Below are positions 15,305 to 21,661 of a stretch of DNA of 37,026 nucleotides, piece after piece (within the stretch, counting starts at the first letter, position 1; each line of letters begins with the position of its first letter). The position numbers and the translations under genes are program-made. The notes under the pieces were generated by a model, which was not told the origin of the DNA, ran no database searches, and saw only the letters and a program-made list of their open reading frames with translations. The stretch is from Leptospiraceae bacterium (GTDB taxonomy: Bacteria > Spirochaetota > Leptospiria > Leptospirales > Leptospiraceae): positions 1 through 37,026 of the forward strand of contig JAIXRB010000187.1 in NCBI GenBank assembly GCA_027485405.1, read 5' to 3'.

Positions 15305-16455
15305 TCTGTAAACTCCTCGGTATGAATGTGCCGTCTTTCTATCTTTTGACTTCGTAAATACAATCTAATTTCTTTCATGAAACTAGAAGACCCACAAACT
15401 AAATATTCAGAGTTCGGATTAAAATCGATTCTAAGGAACTCCACGCTTTGCTCTAATTTGTAGCCTTTGGGCAAAACCATCGGAATCCAATGAAAGTTAG
15501 GAAAAAGTAAACTTGCTTCCTTCAGATCTGCCTCGCCTATCACTTCTTCCATTAAATTTACAAAGTAAAGAAGTAGCACCTGAGCAGGTTGACTCATTTT
15601 TAAACATTGAATCATTCCCAGAAAGGGAGCGATTCCAATTCCACCAGCTACCCAAACTTGGTTAGTGTTTGGTTTAATCTGAAATTCACTGTAGGGACCA
15701 AGGATACTCAGTGCACTTCCCTGAAGGATCAAATTCATTTGAAGGGTGTCCTTGCCAAATCCTTTGATATAGAGCTTCAATTGTTCATTCTGTTCGCAAG
15801 AAGCAACGGAAAATGGATGCCAATTTTGGCTAAAAGATCGATCTTCAAATCGGATGTAGACGATTTCACCTGCCCGATAAGAAAATTCATTTGGCTTTGA
15901 TTTACTTTTTAAAACTAGAGAGAAAACACCATTTCCCAGATTGTTCACTTCCTTTACTAGGAAATCCTTCCTCCCGATAGGAAAAAGAGCCTGGAACACC
16001 CTAAAACCAATTAGAACCACTCCAAATGTTAATAAAATCCAAACCAAGATAGATAGACTAAAAGATTCCGGCATGAATAAGATAACGTGTATTACAATCA
16101 GTAAAAAAGAAGGAATAAAAAGAAGATGAATCTTCTTCCAATTTTTGAATTGAATTGTTTTTAGATAACTGCTAAAAAAAGATAAAAGAAAAATCCCAAA
16201 TCCTATCCAACCAGCCATCAGCCCAATATCAAAAACGTCCAGAAGCAGAAACCAGAGTGAAGCTTCAATATCTTGGAACTGAGAAACAATATGGGCTAAA
16301 ATGGAAAAAAGACAAATGACCCCTAGTAAATGATGGATTCTGTAGAACGCGGCTAATCCACCGAAAGTCCGTATAATTGTCTTTATACGAATCGCAAAGA
16401 AGAACGGCAGTGTGAAAGAAAACAGCGCAAGGATAGCGAAACCCAAAAGGACCAC
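15301..16455 (-). CDS. Ferric-reductase-like transmembrane flavocytochrome
   Basis: The protein has 384 residues. The N-terminal membrane domain has about five or six helices. It carries histidines H42 and H55 on one helix and H110 and H123 on another, each pair 13 residues apart, which is the arrangement that binds two b haems in the FRE/NOX superfamily. A soluble cytoplasmic domain follows from about 160: a flavin-binding HPFSV (213-217) and a nucleotide-binding AGGIGIAPFLGM (about 271-282). The protein should move electrons from NAD(P)H through FAD and two haems to the periplasmic side, where the coupled b5-like protein is a likely acceptor. The start is a GTG at 16455 because an in-frame stop lies 15 bases upstream; no ribosome binding site is clear. 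Confidence 0.9.
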   Translation of the reverse strand: MVLLGFAILALFSFTLPFFFAIRIKTIIRTFGGLAAFYRIHHLLGVICLFSILAHIVSQFQDIEASLWFLLLDVFDIGLMAGWIGFGIFLLSFFSSYLKTIQFKNWKKIHLLFIPSFLLIVIHVILFMPESFSLSILVWILLTFGVVLIGFRVFQALFPIGRKDFLVKEVNNLGNGVFSLVLKSKSKPNEFSYRAGEIVYIRFEDRSFSQNWHPFSVASCEQNEQLKLYIKGFGKDTLQMNLILQGSALSILGPYSEFQIKPNTNQVWVAGGIGIAPFLGMIQCLKMSQPAQVLLLYFVNLMEEVIGEADLKEASLLFPNFHWIPMVLPKGYKLEQSVEFLRIDFNPNSEYLVCGSSSFMKEIRLYLRSQKIERRHIHTEEFTE

Positions 16456-16553
16456 GGATTCTGGAGCTTAAGCAGGTTCGCTATGATTCAAAATTTCCTT
16501 CCCAGCTTCCGATTGGAATCGAAACCTGCGAAGGAACTGAATTCTATAGAGAA

Positions 16554-16772
16554 CTAACCCAGTCGTTTTAAGTTTCTCTGTCCCATCTCGGATACTTGGG
16601 GGGATACCCAAGCTCCTTTTTGGACAACTTCTCCCTGGAAGGCTTCGAGCAGGTAGTCTTCAAAGGACTTTCCAGAATTGTCTTGGGAAAATCCTCGTTT
16701 GGGGCCCTGGCCGGGAAGGCCGGAGTCCTTTTGGCGGTTGTAAGCGGGTTGTTGGATAGATCGAATGACCAT
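16554..16772 (-). CDS. Small protein of 72 residues, first gene of the redox run
   Basis: I do not recognise this protein. The case for a real gene is the upstream context: GGGAGG eight bases before the ATG, and a strong TTGACA-N17-TCTAAT promoter just before that. The protein is hydrophilic, with a basic, Gly/Gln/Pro-rich N-terminal half and a helical amphipathic segment SFEDYLLEAFQGEVV (36-50). It has no signal peptide or membrane segment. It lies 98 bases upstream of the ferric-reductase-like gene on the same strand and may share its message. Between them is an imperfect inverted repeat (GCAGGTTCG near 16468 with CGAAACCTGC near 16518). Confidence 0.65.
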   Translation of the reverse strand: MVIRSIQQPAYNRQKDSGLPGQGPKRGFSQDNSGKSFEDYLLEAFQGEVVQKGAWVSPQVSEMGQRNLKRLG

Positions 16773-16794
16773 AGTGTTTTCCTCCCGTCGTTTA

Positions 16795-16823
16795 ATTAGA
16801 CGACATAATAGTTACTTTGTCAA
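16795..16823 (-). promoter_or_regulatory. Strong sigma-70 promoter for the 72-aa gene and probably the downstream redox run
   Basis: On the minus strand a perfect TTGACA (16823-16818) and TCTAAT (16800-16795) are separated by 17 bases. The start would be near 16788, with a leader of about 15 bases containing the GGGAGG ribosome binding site. A second TTGACA lies at 16878-16873. Confidence 0.7.
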
Positions 16824-16830
16824 GAAAAGA

Positions 16831-16869
16831 TACTAAACTTTTGTGTATACTACTAAACATTTAAGTAGT
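16831..16869. promoter_or_regulatory. Candidate operator: 21-bp near-palindrome plus a direct half-site
   Basis: 16849-16869 is symmetrical at all but two pairs (outer arms ACTACT / AGTAGT). The octamer TACTAAAC within it recurs exactly 20 bases to the left (16831 and 16851), two helical turns away. The sites sit just upstream of the minus-strand -35 box and about 90 bases before the plus-strand SDR gene, so a regulator here could act on both. Confidence 0.5.
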
Positions 16870-16957
16870 TTTTGTCAAATTTTTTTCTCTTTTTCCTGCT
16901 TTTTCTAGTATAGATTACCCCAAGCCTGGGACAAATGAGACAAAACGAGGAAAAAAA

Positions 16958-17881
16958 ATGGCGATAATTTCAATTTTTATGGGAAAAGGGACCAATGGAT
17001 TTGGCTACAGCTCTACGGCGGAAGAGGTTTCCAAGGGTCTGAACTTAAAAGGAAAGACTTATTTGGTCACCGGTTGCAATTCAGGGCTAGGAAAAGAAAC
17101 CGCTCGGGTTTTGGCTCTAAGGGGTGCTCAAGTTTTTGTGACAGCAAGAACGACAGAAAAAGCAAAAGAAGTTCTGGCGGAGCTAGGTGGCCAAGGCAAA
17201 GCATTTGCTTGCGAGCTCTCGGATCCGAAAAGCGTACGAGCTTGTGTTTCCGAAATCAAAAAAACAGGTATAAAGCTAGATGCAATCATTTGTAATGCGG
17301 GCATAATGGCGCTTCCAAAACTAGAAAAAGCATTTGGCTACGAATTGCAGTTTTTCACAAATCATATTGGACACTTCATTCTAGTCACTGGTCTTCTGGG
17401 TGAGTTAACAGAGACTGGACGCGTGGTTATGCTCAGTAGCTCAGCTCACAATGCGGCTCCAAAGGTGGGGATTGACTTTGATAATTTGGATGGATCAAAG
17501 GGGTATTCTAGTTGGACAGCTTACGGTAGATCCAAATTTGCAAATCTCTTGTTCGCAAAGGAATTAGCACGAAGGTTTTCAGGTTCTAAAAAGATAGCAG
17601 TGGCATTACACCCAGGAGTCATTCCAACCAACCTAGCACGGCATATGCCAGGTTTTCTTCATACAATATTCTCAGCGATGCAACCCTTGTTTTTGAAAAC
17701 GATTCCAGAAGGAGCGGCTACACAGGTTTATTGTGCCACTCATCCCGATGTTGAAAAGTTAAATGGAGAGTATTTTGCGGATTCAAATGTAGCAAAGCCC
17801 AGAAAAGATGCAGAAGATTCAGCTCTGGCAAAGAAACTGTGGGAGGAATCTGAGAAGATTGTGGCAAATTTGAAAGACTAA
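16958..17881 (+). CDS. Short-chain dehydrogenase/reductase (retinol-dehydrogenase-like)
   Basis: This 307-aa NAD(P)-dependent oxidoreductase is probably cytoplasmic. The cofactor loop TGCNSGLG is at 38-45 and the NAG motif at 113-115. The catalytic set is Ser 161/162 (MLSSSAH), Tyr189 and Lys193 (YGRSK). Arg64 in VTART after the second strand suggests NADP(H) preference. The order and length match the WWOX/retinol-dehydrogenase-like classical SDRs of about 300 residues, which act on hydrophobic alcohols or ketones; the substrate is unknown. GAGG followed by a run of A precedes the ATG. The upstream region is shared with the divergent redox run and holds the candidate operator at 16831-16869. 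Confidence 0.92.
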   Translation: MAIISIFMGKGTNGFGYSSTAEEVSKGLNLKGKTYLVTGCNSGLGKETARVLALRGAQVFVTARTTEKAKEVLAELGGQGKAFACELSDPKSVRACVSEIKKTGIKLDAIICNAGIMALPKLEKAFGYELQFFTNHIGHFILVTGLLGELTETGRVVMLSSSAHNAAPKVGIDFDNLDGSKGYSSWTAYGRSKFANLLFAKELARRFSGSKKIAVALHPGVIPTNLARHMPGFLHTIFSAMQPLFLKTIPEGAATQVYCATHPDVEKLNGEYFADSNVAKPRKDAEDSALAKKLWEESEKIVANLKD

Positions 17882-17920
17882 CCTTTCTCTTTTTCTATTT
17901 TTTTTTCGCAAAAAGGAGCC

Positions 17921-17967
17921 AGAGGTTCGAATCCTTTGTCCATCTATCTTTTGAGTGGATGGACAAA
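17921..17967 (+). other. tRNA T-arm-like segment followed by a 10-bp hairpin at the start of the outer-membrane protein gene
   Basis: 17921-17937 reads as a tRNA T-arm: a 5-bp stem AGAGG/CCTTT around the loop TTCGAAT. It is directly followed by TTTGTCCATC (17935-17944) and its exact complement GATGGACAAA (17958-17967), separated by 13 bases that include the GTG at 17955. No D-arm or anticodon arm is found upstream, so it is not an intact tRNA. Confidence 0.35.
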
Positions 17968-19589
17968 CCGAGCACAGCAAAAGGCATATTGTTTTTTTTG
18001 CAAAAGCTCAGGTTGTCTTTCGACTCTCCTGGCTATTCCTCCTATACTTGGCATGTCCCAGCCTGTTCCCTCTGGCTGGGCATGCTCTTTCTTCACTTCG
18101 CTACGAGTTTTGGTTGGAACACGGCTACTCTGTCAAAGAAGCAAACCAGATCTATTTGGAGCAAAAGAAAGGGGATCTAGCCTTTAAAGCCTACCTAGAA
18201 ACACTCCCAGACGTTCGAAAGAAAAGAATCTATGCTATTCTAAAAGGAAAGGACATAACATCACCTGTCCTTTTTCCTCAAATTGCTTCGAAATCCTCCA
18301 ATACTCAAGGCGAGAAAACCTCAGATAGAAACAAAGCTTTCCTCTCCAAGCCAGAGGAAAAGATTGAGAACTTAAGAGAACAAAGATTAGATGAAATTAT
18401 TGGGATTTCAAACGGATCTCCTTTTGTTGGTGGAAGTTACCAAACAAATGATAGATCTGAGTCCAGGTCTTCCATTTACTCAGGTTGGCAATGGAACAAA
18501 CAAAAGGTGATTTTAGAAAAAAGGCAAGAGGAAATGGGAGGCTCTCTATCCTTGGAATGGAAGTCCTTTTCTCTGCAGGCCGGCAATCGTTACAAACCAA
18601 TCCCACATTTTTACTTTGCGAAAGATCCCGATTTTTATTCTGCCTTTGACGGGTTCCCGACTCTTCTCCCCCAACCCATTTTACCAGCATTCTTTGGCGG
18701 ATATAGCTTTGGAGGAATGAAGAAAATTGCAAACATCGGCCTTTACCATGCATCTAGTGTGACCGAACGCCCTGGAATCTATCTAACACAAGCGGAAGGG
18801 AGATATTCAGCCACATATGAACCTACCTCTGGAATCGGTTCCCTCTTCGTAAATGAAACGCTTTCAAAAGGAATTTGGGTTTCACGTCTGCAAGGTGAAG
18901 GGATTGGGAACCAGCGAAAATTTTTGGGCTTTCTGTACGGTAAGGCTGTAAATTCGGATCTTTCCTTGGCACTGGATGGAACCGCTTATCGGGATGCCCT
19001 GGGTTTTCTTTCTTCCAGTCTTTTGGAAACAATGGAGAGAAACTCTGTCATCCAAGCTTTGGAGTATGGAAGAATCCGATTTAAAGACTATTTTGTTTTA
19101 GAAGGACTGCAAGCTAGGGATGGTTTGCAAAGCAATTTTGGTTTTGGGGGATCCTTACCCTTCTATTTTGGAGACTATGGGGCGCTAGTTGGGAGAATTC
19201 GAAAATACCAAAGATCGGGAGCCCAAGTGACCGAAGACTGGGGACGCGGTTTGTTCTATGAATTTAGAAAGAACAAAGTCATTTTCTCAGGTGGATTTGA
19301 AAAAATGGAGGCGAGCTATCAATACGAGCTGAAGTTTTCCTATCCCATAGCCAAAGAAGGATTTTTAGAAATCAGCGGAATGATGAGAGATCCAAGAAGG
19401 ACTGCTGTTTCTTGGTTTGAGAATTGGACTCTAGCGACAGACTTCAATATGACCCTGACAGAAAGAGCTGAAATAGTGAAACTCAAAGTTGCCTACCGCG
19501 AATTTTCGGCAAATATCAGTGCCACAAAACAAAAAGAAACTGAACAGCAATTCTTTTATGCCAATGTGCAGTTTCTATTGGTCTTTTAA
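17955..19589 (+). CDS. Probable outer-membrane beta-barrel protein
   Basis: The protein has 544 residues. After a polar start, a hydrophobic export signal lies at about 21-45 (FRLSWLFLLYLACPSLFPLA split across it). The region 45-150 is charged and helical. From about 160 to the end the sequence alternates polar and hydrophobic residues with many aromatics and Gly, and the last residues are QFLLVF, ending in Phe as outer-membrane barrel proteins usually do. There is no TonB box or recognised domain, so porin-like or structural roles are both open. The GTG start is the first possible in this frame (a stop precedes it at 17952) and lacks a ribosome binding site, so the true start may be further in. 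It overlaps the convergent gene by four bases. Confidence 0.75.
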   Translation: MDGQTEHSKRHIVFFAKAQVVFRLSWLFLLYLACPSLFPLAGHALSSLRYEFWLEHGYSVKEANQIYLEQKKGDLAFKAYLETLPDVRKKRIYAILKGKDITSPVLFPQIASKSSNTQGEKTSDRNKAFLSKPEEKIENLREQRLDEIIGISNGSPFVGGSYQTNDRSESRSSIYSGWQWNKQKVILEKRQEEMGGSLSLEWKSFSLQAGNRYKPIPHFYFAKDPDFYSAFDGFPTLLPQPILPAFFGGYSFGGMKKIANIGLYHASSVTERPGIYLTQAEGRYSATYEPTSGIGSLFVNETLSKGIWVSRLQGEGIGNQRKFLGFLYGKAVNSDLSLALDGTAYRDALGFLSSSLLETMERNSVIQALEYGRIRFKDYFVLEGLQARDGLQSNFGFGGSLPFYFGDYGALVGRIRKYQRSGAQVTEDWGRGLFYEFRKNKVIFSGGFEKMEASYQYELKFSYPIAKEGFLEISGMMRDPRRTAVSWFENWTLATDFNMTLTERAEIVKLKVAYREFSANISATKQKETEQQFFYANVQFLLVF

Positions 19590-20080
19590 TGTAAGATTTG
19601 CTTTGAAAAGACTTCTTTGTATTCTACCAATTTAAAGACTGGGATTGTTTGCAGGTCGGAGAGTTCCGCTTTTGCCACGGGGGACTTTTTAAAATCGGGT
19701 ATGGGCTTTCTGCGACCTCTGGCATCTTGCGGGAAAAACAGAATTCCTAAAAGCTCACCTTTAACAGAATAGGCGTTTCCTTCCACCAAAAAGGAAGCAA
19801 ATGCTTCGCCATCCACATCAAACTTGTTGGTCTTGTATTTAAAATGCAATTCATGACCATTCAAATCATAGAACACCGCGTAATTTCCAGTTCTTTCTTT
19901 GAAAAACACAGTCCATTGGTTCGGGAACTCAGCGCCTTTGCTAAATTCAATCTTCCCTTGTACTATCCTTTTCTCTGAATAAGATATAGCGCCTGTATAC
20001 CGCTCTTTATCCGGAGAAGCAAACAGGGTAACAAAAATCAGAAAATAGAGGCATAGAAGACGATTGATTATTGACTTCAT
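19586..20080 (-). CDS. Small secreted hypothetical protein
   Basis: The protein has 164 residues with a clear signal peptide (about 1-22, LCLYFLIFVTLFA then SPDKE). The mature part is about 140 residues, rich in beta-strand patterns (AISYSEKRIVQGKIEFSKG and WTVFFKERTGNYAVFYDLNG). It looks like a compact periplasmic domain, perhaps lipocalin- or OmpA-unlike beta; I recognise no family. It overlaps the HEAT-repeat gene upstream by four bases (ATGA) and is the last gene of the long minus-strand run, so it is probably made with that protein. Confidence 0.78.
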   Translation of the reverse strand: MKSIINRLLCLYFLIFVTLFASPDKERYTGAISYSEKRIVQGKIEFSKGAEFPNQWTVFFKERTGNYAVFYDLNGHELHFKYKTNKFDVDGEAFASFLVEGNAYSVKGELLGILFFPQDARGRRKPIPDFKKSPVAKAELSDLQTIPVFKLVEYKEVFSKQILH

Positions 20081-21294
20081 AGATTGGATTTTTCCTCAAT
20101 CGGGGGCTCTTCCAATGCCTCGGCCTCTTTGGAAGGCTCGATCCCTTTGATTTTGTCCAAAGCGACTCTTGCCGCTTTCTGGACTTTGGGGCTTGGATCT
20201 CTATCGCGCTTATATTCTAAGAGTTCGATTCCACTTGCGTCTTTTAGGTTGCCCAAGTGCTCTACGGCTCGAAGCCGAACCATAGCATCATCATCTCTTG
20301 CAAACTCATACAATTCTTGGATGATTTCTTTTTCACCTAACAGAACCAAGGCACCTACCGTGTACATTTTGAGTGATTGGCTTTTCTTTGCTTCCAATTT
20401 TCCAGCCGTTCTTTTGAGAGAATCAGCAAGTTCCCGAAGCTTGGGCTTTGCACCTTCCGCTTTAATCTTTCCCAGAGAATTGATGGAGTAGCATCGCAAA
20501 GTGGTTGGTTGACTTTCGTCAAAAGCTATCTCACTCAGTGCCGATTCTGCCTCAGTCTCTCCTACAGCACCCAAATATAGAGCGATTTGAGCCCTTGTAT
20601 CTGGATTGTTGAACTTTTCTTTGTATTTACTCAATAAAAAAGCACTTCCCTGCTTACCGTCAGGCAATTCACCTAATGAGCTAATATAAAGACTCATTGC
20701 ATTCGAGTTTTTGGTGAAATCTTCTTTTTTTAGTTTTTCGAGTAAAGGTGGAACGGCTTCTGCTATCTTTAATTTCTTTGCCGTTAGGATTGCCTGTTTT
20801 GCGACATCTTCGTTGGGATCATCAAAATGCTGAAGAACTCCTTCATTGTCAAGTGTTAGATTCAATTCTGCAATCAAACGCAAGAAATTGATTTTCATTC
20901 CCATGTCTTTTTCTACTTTCAATAGATCAAAGACTTGTTTGTATAGATCCCCTGCATCTTCTTTAGGAAATCTCAAAAGTTCACTTAATGCCTGTTTTCT
21001 TTCTTGGGAAGTTCCAAATTTTAATACTTTCGAAAGAACTTCCTTTTTTTTGGTGATTTGTTCTGGGGAAAGTTCTTTCTTTGGTTCTGGGTTCGTGGCA
21101 AGAAGAGGTCTTGCAAAAGTAATAGAAAATATTAAAAAGAAAAGAAAAAAGGTTTTAGAACCGGCCTTCCAGTTCTTGGATTCGGCGATTGAGAGCTTGG
21201 ATAAGGTGTTGGTTTTCCAAGTTGTGGCGAAACCTTTCCAATAAATCGCGGATGTCTTGAGAAAGTTCCTCAATATTCCAAGGTTTTTCCACAT
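20077..21294 (-). CDS. Exported HEAT-repeat protein, start unresolved
   Basis: The C-terminal part is unambiguous: about nine HEAT-like helical pairs spanning most of 300 residues (for example EDVAKQAILTAKKLKIAEAV, ESALSEIAFDESQPTTLRCY and DAMVRLRAVEHLGNLKDASG), typical of protein-protein scaffolds. Just upstream is a good signal peptide (KTFFLFFLIFSITFARPLLA). The problem is the start: between this signal and the stop of the response-regulator gene (21155) the frame has no ATG, GTG or TTG. The nearest are TTG at 21273 and ATG at 21294, both deep inside the response-regulator gene, which would put over 40 odd residues before the signal. I have drawn the ATG. A non-standard start or re-initiation after the overlapping stop is equally possible. 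Confidence 0.7.
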   Translation of the reverse strand: MWKNLGILRNFLKTSAIYWKGFATTWKTNTLSKLSIAESKNWKAGSKTFFLFFLIFSITFARPLLATNPEPKKELSPEQITKKKEVLSKVLKFGTSQERKQALSELLRFPKEDAGDLYKQVFDLLKVEKDMGMKINFLRLIAELNLTLDNEGVLQHFDDPNEDVAKQAILTAKKLKIAEAVPPLLEKLKKEDFTKNSNAMSLYISSLGELPDGKQGSAFLLSKYKEKFNNPDTRAQIALYLGAVGETEAESALSEIAFDESQPTTLRCYSINSLGKIKAEGAKPKLRELADSLKRTAGKLEAKKSQSLKMYTVGALVLLGEKEIIQELYEFARDDDAMVRLRAVEHLGNLKDASGIELLEYKRDRDPSPKVQKAARVALDKIKGIEPSKEAEALEEPPIEEKSNL

Positions 21295-21622
21295 AACGAC
21301 TAAGACCACCATGATTAACAGCATAGATAGCGGAATCCAAGGCGGCTTGGCCTGTGAGAAGGATTTTGATAGCGTCGGGGAGCCGACTGTGCACTTCTGC
21401 AAGAAATTTGTCTCCTTTCATTCCAGGCATCACTTGGTCAGAGATGATGAGCTCCACAATGTCGTTGGAGCCCTGGATCTCATCGATCAAAGAAAGGGCG
21501 TCTTCAGCACTACTTGCCGTCTCGATAATATGGGATTCCCCAAAGCGAGCCGCAAGCTGTTCCGCCAAAGTCTCTAGAACCGATACTTCATCATCGACAC
21601 AAATGATGTAACCTTTACTCAT
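21155..21622 (-). CDS. Single-domain response regulator with C-terminal coiled coil
   Basis: The protein has 155 residues. It is a receiver domain with acidic pocket D10-D11, phosphoacceptor D62 (LIISDQVMPGMKG), T90 (LLTGQ) and K113 (VEKPW). The QVMPGMKGDKF and LTGQAALDSAIYAVN stretches are typical of the receivers found with HD-GYP or hybrid-kinase systems. After about residue 122 a charged helix (LLERFRHNLENQHLIQALNR) can form a coiled coil but no output domain follows. It is probably a phospho-relay or protein-binding regulator. It is flanked by glycogen phosphorylase (39 bases upstream) and the HEAT-repeat gene; no cognate kinase is in the window. Confidence 0.92.
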   Translation of the reverse strand: MSKGYIICVDDEVSVLETLAEQLAARFGESHIIETASSAEDALSLIDEIQGSNDIVELIISDQVMPGMKGDKFLAEVHSRLPDAIKILLTGQAALDSAIYAVNHGGLSRYVEKPWNIEELSQDIRDLLERFRHNLENQHLIQALNRRIQELEGRF

Positions 21623-21661
21623 AGGTATTGTTTAACCAACCCTTCCAATTTATCCATCCAA

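Noticed and set aside
17921..17944. A tRNA gene 3' half
   Set aside because: Only the T-arm fits. Upstream there is no D-arm, anticodon arm or matching acceptor strand, and no CCA end.
17936..18187. Alternative-frame ORF at the start of the outer-membrane protein gene
   Set aside because: No signal peptide or domain, and it is overtaken by the long frame that has both an export signal and a barrel-like body.
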